A stretch of DNA of 46,991 nt from CAYQTE01 sp964420285 (GCA_964420285.1 CAYQTE010000036.1:1-46991); one strand, 5' to 3'; numbered from the stretch's first letter, positions 1-9,261 are shown. Numbers and translations are program-made. Notes: generated by a model from the sequence alone, not told the origin.

Positions 1-483
1 GAGTTTTTTCTGCGCCGATTCAACTGAATTATGCGAAAATCACGCTTGATTCAGGGCTAGGTGGAAGTCAAAAGGGCCCTACGGCACCATTGAGCATCGC
101 ATCGCGAACTTTGCCGAGAAGTTGGGACACTTTGGCACCAACAACGGTAAGTAACCGAAGGAGACACACCCCTTCAACGGGCTATGTCCGCGTGACGGCC
201 GGGCTGTCCGCCGCGCGGGCGGAGAGCGCTTTGCAGATCGTATCGGGCCGTTGAACGGGGACGCAGCTCGTTATCGCACAGAATGTGATCTTCTTGCTCA
301 GGGACCGCCAACCCCGGCATCTCCGGCGACTCGGCTCCCAGCGGCCCGCACGCATTTGGGAGCCCACGGCACTTATTGCCCGCAGGCCGTCGGCTGGGAG
401 AACGGCGGCATCCGGGTCGGGACCGGCCGGCGAATCGGTTGCCGTCCGGCCGATTGCGCCGTCACGCCAGGGTGACAAAAACA

Positions 484-614
484 CGAGAAAGTGTAACCTG
501 TTACCCGATGCCGCCCAGAGGCGGGAAAAACGCGGGAAATGCCCCCTGTTGCGACCCCCAGCCAAATGCCCGAAGGTGACAGAAATCGCGAAAAGTGTCA
601 CCTTCTGTTACCCC
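484..614 (+). repeat. Three degenerate copies of a ~25-bp motif
   Basis: Three related segments occur at 484-506, 533-558 and 587-614. Each has the form CG(A/G/C)GAAA, then TGTNACC or a variant, then CTGTT(A/G)CCC. The third contains a hairpin: GGTGACA at 575-581 pairs with TGTCACC at 596-602. A weaker relative may lie near 275-299. The spacing is irregular (about 49 and 54 bp), so this is a dispersed motif cluster rather than a strict tandem array. Function unknown. Confidence 0.5.
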
Positions 615-691
615 ACGCTGCGCGAGACGGGAGATCGCCACGCTGGTACAGAGGAGAAAGCAGAGCCGGAATCGGTAGTCACCCACTCGCT

Positions 692-731
692 TTGTCACCT
701 TGTCACCCTGTCACCCTGTCACCTTGCCACC
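692..731 (+). repeat. Octamer tandem repeat (YTGTCACC x5)
   Basis: Five consecutive 8-bp units at 692, 700, 708, 716 and 724 read TTGTCACC, TTGTCACC, CTGTCACC, CTGTCACC and TTGCCACC. The same octamer family recurs as an inverted pair at 23669-23766. Function unknown. Confidence 0.8.
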
Positions 732-808
732 CCTGCTGCCCCGTACGGCCGGAGGAGGAAATGGCGGTCGGCCGGAAATTCGGGCTGTATCTCCGGGGGC
801 ATGCCACT

Positions 809-814
809 TATAAT
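809..814 (+). promoter_or_regulatory. Putative -10 box (TATAAT) before the molybdenum hydroxylase genes
   Basis: A perfect TATAAT is followed at once by GCCGG, about 65 bp upstream of the ATG at 879. No good -35 hexamer is visible at 16-18 bp spacing. The TANAAT-GCCSG arrangement recurs at 14376, 15047, 25862 and, on the minus strand, 42597. Confidence 0.45.
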
Positions 815-878
815 GCCGGCCACAGGTTGAGATCGCGCCGGGGGGCATTTTGGGCCAGTCATCGAGAAAGGTGCGGCT

Positions 879-1391
879 ATGGAAAAGACGTTTCAGTTCA
901 CCGTCAACGGGAAGAAGCAGAGCGTGACGACGGATGGCGACCGGCCGTTGCTGGATGTGTTGCGCGAGGATCTCAAGCTGACCGGGACGCGGTACGGTTG
1001 TGGGGCGGGCGAGTGCGGGGCGTGCAGCGTGCTCATCGACGGCAAGCGGGAATTCTCCTGCTCGACGCTCATGTCGGATATCGACGGCAAATCGGTGACC
1101 ACCATCGAAGGGCTGGCCGACGGCGACAAGCTCCATCCGCTCCAGGAAGCGTTCATGGAGGAGGGCGCGTATCAGTGCGGATACTGCACGTCGGGGATGA
1201 TCATGACGGCCGCGGAACTGCTGCACGCCAAGCCCAAGCCGACCGAGGCGGAGATTGTCGAGGCGATGAACGGGAACCTGTGCCGGTGCTGCGGCTATCA
1301 GCGGATCGTGGCGGCGATCAGGCGCGCCAGCGGTCAGCCGGTGGCGCAGGCGGCGGTGCGGGACGATTTGGCTCTGTCTACCGCGAGGTAA
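879..1391 (+). CDS. 2Fe-2S subunit of a molybdenum hydroxylase (IorA/XdhC-like)
   Basis: Small iron-sulfur subunit of a xanthine oxidase-family hydroxylase, which carries electrons from the molybdopterin subunit encoded next door. The 170 residues match the usual length of IorA-type subunits. A plant-ferredoxin cluster is formed by Cys41, Cys46, Cys49 and Cys61; the second [2Fe-2S] domain uses Cys100, Cys103, Cys135 and Cys137 (GYCTSG and NLCRCCGY). The extra Cys138 replaces the more usual Thr/Ser after CRC. AAAGGTG lies just before the ATG. The TAA stop lies in the ribosome-binding site of the next gene, so the two are surely co-transcribed and probably translationally coupled. The family is clear; the substrate is not. 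Confidence 0.9.
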   Translation: MEKTFQFTVNGKKQSVTTDGDRPLLDVLREDLKLTGTRYGCGAGECGACSVLIDGKREFSCSTLMSDIDGKSVTTIEGLADGDKLHPLQEAFMEEGAYQCGYCTSGMIMTAAELLHAKPKPTEAEIVEAMNGNLCRCCGYQRIVAAIRRASGQPVAQAAVRDDLALSTAR

Positions 1392-1394
1392 GCC

Positions 1395-3650
1395 ATGAAA
1401 GACATTGACGTTGAAGCGATGGCGGCGATTGATCCGTTCGCGGGCGAGGAATTGGCGGCCAGTGTAGTGTCCAGCGGCCGGGAAGGAGCGGGGGCGGCCG
1501 GCGGCGGAATCTCGCGGCGGCGGTTCATGCAGGTGCTGGGAGCGGGGCTGCTGGTGGCGGTGACGCGGGAAGGGGCGGATGCGGCCGCGCCGGGCGGCGC
1601 TGCGGCCGGTGGTCGCGGCGCGGCGCGGGGCGGGGGCGGTCGCGGCGGGGCGGGGCGCGGCGGCGGTGGGTTCGGCGGTGGTGGATCGACAACAGTGTCG
1701 GCCCGGCTGCATATCGGGCAGGACGGCGCCATCACCGTCATGAGCGGCAAAGTCGAAGGCGGACAGGGCGCCAGGGCGGAGATCACATCGGTGGTCGCCG
1801 AGGAATTACGCGTCCCGATCGGGCAGATTACCGTCATCCTCGGTGATACGGACCTGGTTCCCGACGACGGCCCAACCGTCGGCAGCGGAACCACGCCGCG
1901 AACCATTCCCGCCATCCGCCAGGCGGCGGCCGGGGCGCGATCAGCGCTGATCGCCTTGGCGGCGTCCAAGTGGGGCGTGGCGCCGGCCGATGTGCAGGCC
2001 AATGAGGGTAAAGTCACGGCAGGTCTCAAATCGGCAACCTACGGCGAACTGGTCGGCGGCGATTCCAACACGATCTTCGCCGCGCAGCCGGCGGCGAACG
2101 TGACGGTGACGGCCGTCAGCCAATGGAAGGTCATGGGCACGCCGGTTCTTCGCAACGACCGCAAGGACATGGTCACGGGAAGCCATCAATACCCGTCCGA
2201 TATCACTGTGCCGGGGATGCTGTACGGGAAGATCCTGCGAGCGCCCAGTTATGGCCGCGCGGCGGGAAGCGGGGCGCCGCTGGTATCGATCGACATGACG
2301 GCGGCGACGAAGCTGCCGGGCGTGCTGGCGTTTCGCGACGGCGATTTTGTGGGCGTGGCGGCGCCGACCAATTTCCAGGCCGAAGCGGCGCTGGCGGCTC
2401 TGGCGGCGACGGCCAAATGGAACGAGACCTCGACGCTCACCAGCAAGACATTGTATGCCGATCTGCTGGCGGGCTCGCCCAACGCGGCGGTGAACCCGTA
2501 TGCGGCGGATGTGGCGTCGGCGGCCAAGTCGGTCAAGGGCGAATATCACGTCGCGTACATTCAGCATGCGCCGCTGGAGCCGCGGGCGGCGGTGGCCCAG
2601 TGGAGCAACGGCAAGATGACAGTTTGGACCGGCACGCAGATGCCGTTTGGCGTGAAAACGCAGGTGGCTTCGGCGCTGGGCATCAGTGCCGCTGCGGTGC
2701 GTGTGATCGTGCCAGATTTTGGCGGCGGCTTCGGCGGGAAGCATCAGGGCGATGCCGCCGTCGAGGCGGCGAGACTGGCACGCGGTATCAACCGCCCGGT
2801 GTGGATCCGATGGACGCGGGAAGAGGAATTCACGTGGGCGTATTTCCGGCCGGCCGCTGTAATCGTGGCCGAAGGAGGGCTGGACGCACAGGGCCAGATC
2901 ACAAGCTGGCATTACGCGAGCATCGGGCCGGGCGGGGCGGGTGTTGCCTCGCCGTACAACATTCGCGGCGGCCGGAACCAGAGCACCAGCCTGGCTTCGC
3001 GGGCGCCGCTGCGGGAGGGGTCGTATCGCGGGATCGGGGCGACGGCGAACCATTTTGGGCGTGAAGTGTTCATGGACGAACTTGCGACGGCGGCGGGAAT
3101 CGATCCGCTGACGTTCCGGCTGAATCACATATCCGACCCGCGGTTGCAAACGGTGCTGCAAACGGCCGCGACGCGGGCGGGGTTCGCCGACAAGTGGAAG
3201 AACAAGCAGGCGAACATGGGCATCGGCCTGGCCTGCGGTACGGAGAAGGGCGGATATCTGGCGACGTGCGCCCAGGTGACGGTCGATCGCAAGAGCGGAA
3301 CGGTCAAGGTGAACAAAGTGACCGAAGTATTCGAGTGCGGGGCGATCGTCAATCCGCACGGGCTCTTGTCGCAGGTGACCGGTGCCATCGTGATGGGCCT
3401 GGGCGCGGCAATCCGGGAGGAAATCATGTTCGATAAAGGCCAGATCACCAACGGCACGTTCGGCAATTACCAGCCGCCGCGATTCGCGGACGTGCCCGAG
3501 TTGGACGTTCACCTGATCAACCGGCCGGATATCGCATCGGCCGGCGCGGGCGAATCGCCGATCATGGGAGTGGGCCCTGCGGTGGCCAATGCGGTGTTTC
3601 ACGCGACGGGTGTGCGTATCCGGCAGATGCCGGTGAAACTGGGTGCGTGA
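1395..3650 (+). CDS. Molybdopterin-binding subunit of a molybdenum hydroxylase (IorB-like, Tat-exported)
   Basis: Catalytic subunit partner of the preceding 2Fe-2S protein. Near the N-terminus, SRRRF at residues 40-44 followed by a short hydrophobic run looks like a twin-arginine signal, fitting export of a folded Moco enzyme. A Gly/Arg/Ala-rich linker (about 66-98) separates it from the enzyme body. GGGFGGK (about 443-449) and a C-terminal GESPIMGVGPA segment carry the family's Moco-binding residues and probable catalytic Glu. Moco-domain-like sequence already appears at about 100-230, before the hammerhead region, as in permuted IorB proteins. GAGGT lies 5 nt before the ATG. Isoquinoline, aldehyde or another N-heterocycle are possible substrates. 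No cytochrome or maturation gene is adjacent. Confidence 0.88.
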   Translation: MKDIDVEAMAAIDPFAGEELAASVVSSGREGAGAAGGGISRRRFMQVLGAGLLVAVTREGADAAAPGGAAAGGRGAARGGGGRGGAGRGGGGFGGGGSTTVSARLHIGQDGAITVMSGKVEGGQGARAEITSVVAEELRVPIGQITVILGDTDLVPDDGPTVGSGTTPRTIPAIRQAAAGARSALIALAASKWGVAPADVQANEGKVTAGLKSATYGELVGGDSNTIFAAQPAANVTVTAVSQWKVMGTPVLRNDRKDMVTGSHQYPSDITVPGMLYGKILRAPSYGRAAGSGAPLVSIDMTAATKLPGVLAFRDGDFVGVAAPTNFQAEAALAALAATAKWNETSTLTSKTLYADLLAGSPNAAVNPYAADVASAAKSVKGEYHVAYIQHAPLEPRAAVAQWSNGKMTVWTGTQMPFGVKTQVASALGISAAAVRVIVPDFGGGFGGKHQGDAAVEAARLARGINRPVWIRWTREEEFTWAYFRPAAVIVAEGGLDAQGQITSWHYASIGPGGAGVASPYNIRGGRNQSTSLASRAPLREGSYRGIGATANHFGREVFMDELATAAGIDPLTFRLNHISDPRLQTVLQTAATRAGFADKWKNKQANMGIGLACGTEKGGYLATCAQVTVDRKSGTVKVNKVTEVFECGAIVNPHGLLSQVTGAIVMGLGAAIREEIMFDKGQITNGTFGNYQPPRFADVPELDVHLINRPDIASAGAGESPIMGVGPAVANAVFHATGVRIRQMPVKLGA

Positions 3651-3673
3651 CTCCATCGGCGGCCCTTTCTCTC

Positions 3674-3782
3674 CCCCTCGCCCTGTACTCAGGGAGAGGG
3701 TTGGGGTGAGGGTTCTTTGGCTGGGGCGCGGTCACGAAATACCCCCTCACCCTATCCCTCTCCCCGGGTACAGGGAGAGGGG
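3674..3782. repeat. Palindromic intergenic element, family A copy 1
   Basis: Two 39-bp arms (3674-3712 and 3744-3782) are inverted repeats with about 5 mismatches, separated by 31 bp. The arms are runs of C/T or G/A around a CCTGTAC core. The same arm sequence occurs at 11517-11641. The element would fold into a long hairpin in the RNA between 3650 and 3923 and could act as a REP-like element or transcription attenuator; neither role is shown. Confidence 0.75.
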
Positions 3783-3869
3783 ACAAGAGGCACGCCGCCG
3801 AATGAGGCACGCGCCCGGTGAAACTTCCAGCGCAAAGGTGTATGTTGTTGTTAGTATGGGGCCGCAGGA

Positions 3870-3875
3870 TAGAAT
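3870..3875 (+). promoter_or_regulatory. Putative -10 box (TAGAAT) before the MoxR/VWA cluster
   Basis: TAGAAT sits 47 bp upstream of the ATG at 3923, just after the palindromic element. No clear -35 is seen. It is a candidate promoter for the five-gene cluster. Confidence 0.3.
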
Positions 3876-3922
3876 GGGGTGAGGGTGCGCACGCCACTTA
3901 GGGTGGTAGAAGGCGAGGCGTT

Positions 3923-5893
3923 ATGACACGACTGGACCAACACGTTCGTTTGGTGCAGACCAGGCAGAGTGTCAGCCTGTTTCTGTTGTCGGCGGCCTGG
4001 ACGAGCATGGCGCTGGCGGCGGCGGTGCTGTTGGTGCTGCTGGTTGATCGGCTGTTTGGGTTTGCGTTGCCGAGAATGCGACTCTGGACGGAGATCGCCG
4101 CGGGCGTGGCGGCGGCGGGGGCTCTCGCGTGGACGATCTTGCATCGGCCGGGCGCGGCGGCGGCGGCGGCTCTCATCGACGAGCGGCTTGTCCTTCAGGA
4201 ACGATTCAGCACCGCGATCTATGCGCGAGGGTCGAGCGATCCGTTTGCAAAATCAGCCGTGGCCGATGCCGAATCGGCCGCCAACAGGGTGAGCCTGGCG
4301 GGGCGGTTTCCGGTGAGATTTCCCCGGCCGGCGATCGGGACGGCTCTTTTCGCGGCGGCCGCGCTGGGTGTGTTTGCGATGTCGCCGCTGGATCTGCTGG
4401 GGCACAGGGAGGCGGTGAAGACCAGCGACGCGATCAAGGAAAAGAAGACCGATGACGTGAAGCGGCTGTTGCAGCAGGTGGCCAGCGTGGTGGATTCGGC
4501 CCCGCCGTCGGTGATCGCCACGCCGCAGATCATAAAGGCCCGCGCCCAGATCAACGATTTGCTGGCCCATCCGCCGCAGAATCCCGATCAGGCTCGCCGG
4601 GATGCCCTGGACGCGCTTCAGCAAATGCAGGAGGCGATCAAGGAGGAGATCAAGACCAATCAGGCGTTCGCCGACAACCAGAACGATTTGCGCACGCTGG
4701 CCAGTTTGCCCAAGGCGGAAGATCCGTCCACACCCATCGGCGCTGCCCAGCAGGATTTGCAGAACGGCAATTTCAACGATGCGGTGAAGGATATTCAGAA
4801 GGCCGTGCAGAAGTTCGACAACGCGACGCCGGAAGATCAGGCGAAACAGGCGCAGCAGATGCAGAATCTGGCCAACCAGATTCAGAACCTGGCGAACAAT
4901 CCGCAGGTTCAGCAGCAGGCGCAGAATCAGCTTCAGCAGATGGGTGCGACGGCGGCACAGGCCCAGCAGATATCGAGCTTGATGCAGCAGGCCGCCCAGG
5001 GTCAGGCGACGCCGCAGCAGGTGGCTCAGGCGATCCAGCAGGTGACAAGCCAGATGAACAACGGCCAGGGACCGACCGCGCAGCAACAGGCCAAGATCAA
5101 CCAGTTGACCGCCCAGCTCCAGGGCCAGGCCAATGCCCAGGCTCAGGCGCAAAATCTGGCCGGCGCGGCACAGCAATTGGCGGCCGGCATGAAGCAGCAG
5201 GCGCAGGCCGGCCAACAGGCTCAGAATGGTCAGAACGGTCAGCCGGGCGGTTCGCAGCCGCAGCCCGGCGGGCAGCAGGGGAACCAGCCGGGTTCCGGTC
5301 AAATGGCAGGCGGCGGCCAGGGGAGTCAGCAGATGCAGCAGGGCCAGGCGGCGATGAATCAGGCAATGCAGGCGATGGCGGCGACGGCCAGCGATGCCCA
5401 ATCGGTGTCGGCGGCGCAGCAGGCGGCAAATAGTGCGGCCCAGCAGGCGGCCAACGGATTGAACGGCGGCCAGGGCGGCGGCCAGGGCAGTCAAAGCGGC
5501 AGCGGCAATCAGGGAAGTGGTTCAGGGAACGGCAATGGCCAAGGCCAGGGCAGCGGCAACGGCCAATGGGCGGGCGGTGGCCAGCAGGGTAACCCCGGCG
5601 GCGGGGGCGGCTTCGGTGGTGGCGGCGGCCAAAATCCCGGCCTGACAGTCTCCCCCTATACCACCAAGCAGGAAATGGATCCCTCCAAGGCCACCGATAA
5701 CGGCAAGATCCTCGCCTCATCGCTCATCAAGAGCGAGCAGATCAAGGGCGAGAGCAAGGCCCAGTTGAACACCATCGCCAAGCAGGCCGCCGATCAGGAT
5801 ACGCCCGAGGATGTGGACACCGAAGGCGTTTCCGGCCAAAGTCAGAAGGTCGTTCGCGACTACTTCGGCGCAATACAAAAGGATTCACAATAG
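3923..5893 (+). CDS. Large Q/G-rich membrane protein of the MoxR/VWA cluster
   Basis: First gene of the cluster; function unknown. Two hydrophobic segments (about 19-48 and 52-73) and a third (about 137-160) place the N-terminus in the membrane. Residues about 165-500 are dominated by Gln, Ala and Asn (repeated QAQ/QQ patterns, likely helical or coiled-coil). Residues about 500-575 are Gly/Ser/Gln-rich and probably disordered, followed by a more ordinary 80-residue charged C-terminus. The layout resembles DUF4175-type proteins found with MoxR genes, but that link is from memory. AAGGCGAGG precedes the ATG. The long Gln-rich region may mediate assembly with the VWA proteins encoded downstream. 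Confidence 0.75.
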   Translation: MTRLDQHVRLVQTRQSVSLFLLSAAWTSMALAAAVLLVLLVDRLFGFALPRMRLWTEIAAGVAAAGALAWTILHRPGAAAAAALIDERLVLQERFSTAIYARGSSDPFAKSAVADAESAANRVSLAGRFPVRFPRPAIGTALFAAAALGVFAMSPLDLLGHREAVKTSDAIKEKKTDDVKRLLQQVASVVDSAPPSVIATPQIIKARAQINDLLAHPPQNPDQARRDALDALQQMQEAIKEEIKTNQAFADNQNDLRTLASLPKAEDPSTPIGAAQQDLQNGNFNDAVKDIQKAVQKFDNATPEDQAKQAQQMQNLANQIQNLANNPQVQQQAQNQLQQMGATAAQAQQISSLMQQAAQGQATPQQVAQAIQQVTSQMNNGQGPTAQQQAKINQLTAQLQGQANAQAQAQNLAGAAQQLAAGMKQQAQAGQQAQNGQNGQPGGSQPQPGGQQGNQPGSGQMAGGGQGSQQMQQGQAAMNQAMQAMAATASDAQSVSAAQQAANSAAQQAANGLNGGQGGGQGSQSGSGNQGSGSGNGNGQGQGSGNGQWAGGGQQGNPGGGGGFGGGGGQNPGLTVSPYTTKQEMDPSKATDNGKILASSLIKSEQIKGESKAQLNTIAKQAADQDTPEDVDTEGVSGQSQKVVRDYFGAIQKDSQ

Positions 5894-5959
5894 ACGGCCC
5901 TGTGATGCCGCTGGAAGTTGTTTTCCGTGGCGATGGATCCAATGAGCATTCAAGTATGT

Positions 5960-5977
5960 GCCGCCACGCTGGGCGGC
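5960..5977. other. Short hairpin between two cluster genes
   Basis: GCCGCC (5960-5965) and GGCGGC (5972-5977) form a 6-bp stem with a 6-nt loop. No T-tract follows, so it is not a standard terminator. It lies in the 116-bp gap before the VWA gene and could affect processing or translation. Confidence 0.25.
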
Positions 5978-6009
5978 CGTGAAAGTTCAAGCCAGAGCGA
6001 GATCATCCG

Positions 6010-9000
6010 TTGAGCTTTTTTCTTCCATCGACGCCCGCTCTGGTGATGCCGCTGCGGTTGCAGTATTTCTCGGCGTGGACGGCCCTGGCGGCGTTTGCGA
6101 TTCTGGCATTCCCGATCGTCTTTCTGGGCATCCGCAATCTGGCCGCCATGGGGCCGGTGCGGCAATGGGTGTCCATCGGCGTTCGCCTGCTTGTGCTGCT
6201 GGCGATGATCCTCATCCTGGGCGGCATTCGCTGGCAGCGGGTAAACGAATCGTTGGAAGTGATGGCCGTCAAGGACATCAGCCAATCCACCACACTCGTC
6301 ACCGATTATCCCGGCAAGGCGCAGGGCAAGTCGCTCCAGGATGCCCTGGATGATTTCCTCCGCAAGGCCTCCGATCCAGCCAACGATCCGCGAAAACGGC
6401 CGGGTCAGGACAGGATCGGACTTATCAGCTTCAATGAGGAGCCGCACGTCGAGTTGCTTCCGCAGGACACCTACCGCACCGATGCCCGGGCGGTGCGCGG
6501 CGCCGGAACCGGGACCGACGCGGCGGCGGCCATTCAACTGGCCCTGGCCACCATGAGCCCCGACAGCCTGCACCGGCTGCTGCTGATCTGGGACGGGAAC
6601 TCGACGGCCGGCGACATCGAATCGGCCATCAATTCCGCCGTCGCCCAGCATATTCCCATCGACGTGATGCCGTTGAACTACCACGTCGAGCACGAGGTCA
6701 TGGTTGAGCGTGCTGACGCACCCACCGTTCGCCGCGAAAACGAGGCCTTCGACCTGCTGATTCATCTCAGGAGCACCAACCTCACCGACGTGACCGGCCA
6801 CCTGAGCGTCACGCACAACGGCGAGCTGATGAATCTCGATCCCACCACGCCCGGTATGCACGATACGCGCACGATCACCATCAAGCCGGGTGCGAGCGTG
6901 CAGGATGTCTGGGTTCCGCCGCAACCGGCCGGCGTGCATGAATTCAAGGCTACCGTTGATGTCGATAACGTGACGACATCGACCAGCGAGTCCGTGCCGG
7001 CCGATACCATTCCCGATAACAACGTCGCCAACATCTTCACGTTCGTACACGGCAAGGGTCAGATTTTGTATGTGGACAACGTGAGCGACGGCGGCGATCC
7101 CGGTCCCAAGGCGGGTGGAAATATCCTCGCCGAGGCGCTGGAGTCCGAGCAGATCAAGGTCGATCGCATAACCGTTCCGCAGTTTCCCACGTCGCTGGTG
7201 CAGATGCAGGCCTACGACGCCGTGATCCTGGCCAACGTGCCCCGGGGCAGCGGCGGTCTCAGCGAGGACCAGGACCAGATGCTCGCCAACTACGTGCATG
7301 ACATGGGCGGCGGTCTGGTCATGATCGGCGGCCCGGAAACTTTCGGCGCTGGAAGCTGGCAGGGAAGCAAACTCGAAGCCGAATTGCCCGTCGATATGGA
7401 TATCCCCGCCGAACGACAGGTCGGCAAGGGCGCCCTGGTGCTCATCATGGACCCAGCCGAAGCACCCGAGGGATCGTACTGGGGCGAACAATGCGCGCTC
7501 AAGGCGGCCGACACGCTCTCGGCGTATGACGAAATCGGGATGATCAGCTTCGACTACGGCCGGGGCGGTATGAATGGCAATGTCTGGGATGTCCCGCTTG
7601 GTCCCAAAGGGGACGGCAGCAAGATCGCCAACGCCGTCAAGAAATGGAGCCTGGGTGACCTGCCCGATTTTGATAGTGCGATCACCACGGCCTTGGGCGA
7701 CAATACGACATACGGCCTGCTGGCCAGCGATGCCAAATACAAGCACATCGTGCTCATCACCGACAACGATCCCTCGATGCCCACCGACGCGACGATCCAG
7801 AAACTCATCGACAACAAGATCTCCGTCTCCACCATCACCGTTTATCCGCATCCGCAAATGCCGCAGTTCGCCAGCGGTATTGTCGAACTTGCCAAGAAGA
7901 CCGGCGGCCGGTCGTTCGGCCCAATCCAGGGCGGGTTCAATACTCTCCCGCAAATCTTCATCAAAGAGGCCCAGGTCATCCGCCGTAGCCTCATTCAGGA
8001 AGACGAGCACGGAATGGGCATCGGCAAGACACTGTCGGCCAGCGAACTGATCAAGGGAATCACCAAGTTCCCGCCGGTCTATGGCATGGTGCTGACGCAG
8101 ATCAAACACAATCCGCTGGTCGAGGAGCCGCTGGTTGTCGGTCCCAACAAGGATCCGCTGCTGGCCCACTGGCAAAGCGGACTGGGGCGAGCGGCCGTTT
8201 TCACCAGCGATGCTTTCAATAAGTGGGGCGCCAATTGGGTTTCCAGCGGCCAGTTCAGCAAGTTCTGGGCCCAGGTGGTCCGCGGCGTGAGCCGGGCCGC
8301 GGTCAGCACCGACTTCAAACTCGAAACTCGCCAGGACGGGTCCAGGGGTCACATCACCGTCGAGGCCGTCAACAAGGACAACGGCTTTCTCAATTTCGTC
8401 AATATCGCCGGCACGCTGGTCGGTCCCGACGGCAAGGCGCACGACATTCGCCTGGAACAGACCGGCCCCGGCGAATACGAAACCGATTTCGATGCCTCAG
8501 CACCCGGCGATTACGTCTACATGCTCAATTACACCGGCGACAAGGGCAACAGCGGCGTGCTCCCGCCCGGCGGAATCGCCATCAATGGATCGGCCGAGTT
8601 GCGCGAACTCGACAGCAACGAGACGCTGCTCCGTCAGATCAAGGAGCGCACCGGCGGGCGATGGCTCCAGCCGTTCGACGCCGCCAGCGCCGACCTCTTC
8701 TCGCGCGAGGATCTGAGGATCACTTCCTCGCCCCAGCCGATCTGGGACCGGCTGATTCCGCCGCTGCTGTTTCTCATCCTGATCGATGTGGCGGTTCGGC
8801 GCATCGCGTGGGATTGGCTCTCGATCCGCCGGCTGGCCGCCTCGGCGGCGCATCAGGTCCGCCTCTTCACGCAGACCACCCGGGCCGTCGAATCCAGCGA
8901 AACGCTCGATTCCCTCAAGCGCGTCCGCGGCGAAGTTGCCGAGTCGCACTTCAAGCCAGCAGATGCCGCCGGCGCCCCGGCCGCCGCGCCGGGACAGACT

Positions 9001-9240
9001 CGCGCCGCCGGATCACCGGCGGCCCGACCCGATCCCAGGGCCAAGTTCCGGGCCACCGGCGTCGAAGGCGATATTGCGTCGGTCGTCGGTGGCGCGGTGG
9101 ACAAGCCCGCTCCGTCCCGCGCCCCGGCGGCATCGACGGCCACGATCGATACTCCCGCCACCGCGCACACCGGCAGCCTGCTGGAAGCCAAGCGCCGTGC
9201 TCAACAACAAATCAAGAAGAAGGAAAACGATTCCGCGTGA
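6010..9240 (+). CDS. VWA-domain membrane protein with amidotransferase-like domain
   Basis: A 1076-residue protein of the type often annotated as a VWA or glutamine-amidotransferase-like membrane protein. Two N-terminal transmembrane helices (about 17-42 and 52-72) are followed by a VWA fold whose MIDAS motif is DISQS (89-93). A middle domain has LANVPRG and GGGLVMIGGPETFGAG, typical of the class I amidotransferase-like fold but without an obvious catalytic Cys. A second VWA-like region begins GALVLIMDPAEAPEG, so its MIDAS is degenerate. A helix (about 915-935) and an Ala/Pro-rich tail end the protein. The chosen start is TTG with only a weak ribosome-binding site; ATG at 6046 is the alternative. 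Probably a structural partner of MoxR. Confidence 0.85.
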   Translation: MSFFLPSTPALVMPLRLQYFSAWTALAAFAILAFPIVFLGIRNLAAMGPVRQWVSIGVRLLVLLAMILILGGIRWQRVNESLEVMAVKDISQSTTLVTDYPGKAQGKSLQDALDDFLRKASDPANDPRKRPGQDRIGLISFNEEPHVELLPQDTYRTDARAVRGAGTGTDAAAAIQLALATMSPDSLHRLLLIWDGNSTAGDIESAINSAVAQHIPIDVMPLNYHVEHEVMVERADAPTVRRENEAFDLLIHLRSTNLTDVTGHLSVTHNGELMNLDPTTPGMHDTRTITIKPGASVQDVWVPPQPAGVHEFKATVDVDNVTTSTSESVPADTIPDNNVANIFTFVHGKGQILYVDNVSDGGDPGPKAGGNILAEALESEQIKVDRITVPQFPTSLVQMQAYDAVILANVPRGSGGLSEDQDQMLANYVHDMGGGLVMIGGPETFGAGSWQGSKLEAELPVDMDIPAERQVGKGALVLIMDPAEAPEGSYWGEQCALKAADTLSAYDEIGMISFDYGRGGMNGNVWDVPLGPKGDGSKIANAVKKWSLGDLPDFDSAITTALGDNTTYGLLASDAKYKHIVLITDNDPSMPTDATIQKLIDNKISVSTITVYPHPQMPQFASGIVELAKKTGGRSFGPIQGGFNTLPQIFIKEAQVIRRSLIQEDEHGMGIGKTLSASELIKGITKFPPVYGMVLTQIKHNPLVEEPLVVGPNKDPLLAHWQSGLGRAAVFTSDAFNKWGANWVSSGQFSKFWAQVVRGVSRAAVSTDFKLETRQDGSRGHITVEAVNKDNGFLNFVNIAGTLVGPDGKAHDIRLEQTGPGEYETDFDASAPGDYVYMLNYTGDKGNSGVLPPGGIAINGSAELRELDSNETLLRQIKERTGGRWLQPFDAASADLFSREDLRITSSPQPIWDRLIPPLLFLILIDVAVRRIAWDWLSIRRLAASAAHQVRLFTQTTRAVESSETLDSLKRVRGEVAESHFKPADAAGAPAAAPGQTRAAGSPAARPDPRAKFRATGVEGDIASVVGGAVDKPAPSRAPAASTATIDTPATAHTGSLLEAKRRAQQQIKKKENDSA

Positions 9241-9261
9241 TGAGCGATACAAACGATAGCT

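Larger units (their letters stand above)
1..878. other. Repeat-rich intergenic region, no convincing gene
   Basis: No reading frame here has the composition, start site or motifs of a real gene; overlapping frames on both strands are GC-rich shadows. Two repeat groups lie in it (484-614 and 692-731), and a TATAAT box at 809-814 precedes the molybdenum hydroxylase genes. A short open stretch at 50-154 (plus strand, ending in TAA, no start codon) encodes a peptide containing EHRIANFAEKLGHFG that looks protein-like. It could be the 3' remnant of a gene, but an in-frame stop lies just upstream and I cannot assign it. Confidence 0.5.

Noticed and set aside
50..154. Protein-like open stretch ending in TAA near the left edge
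   Set aside because: No start codon and an in-frame stop just upstream; too short to call a gene, noted in the intergenic entry only.
692..731. Possible CRISPR
   Set aside because: Units are 8 bp in direct contact without spacers.
539..1408. Frame overlapping the 2Fe-2S subunit gene
   Set aside because: Arg/Gly-rich shadow; the ferredoxin-like frame is the coding one.
5950..8442. Long minus-strand open frame (830 codons) opposite the VWA membrane protein gene
   Set aside because: Low-complexity His/Arg/Gly-rich composition, no motif or ribosome-binding site; it mirrors the codon bias of the plus-strand gene, which has clear VWA motifs.
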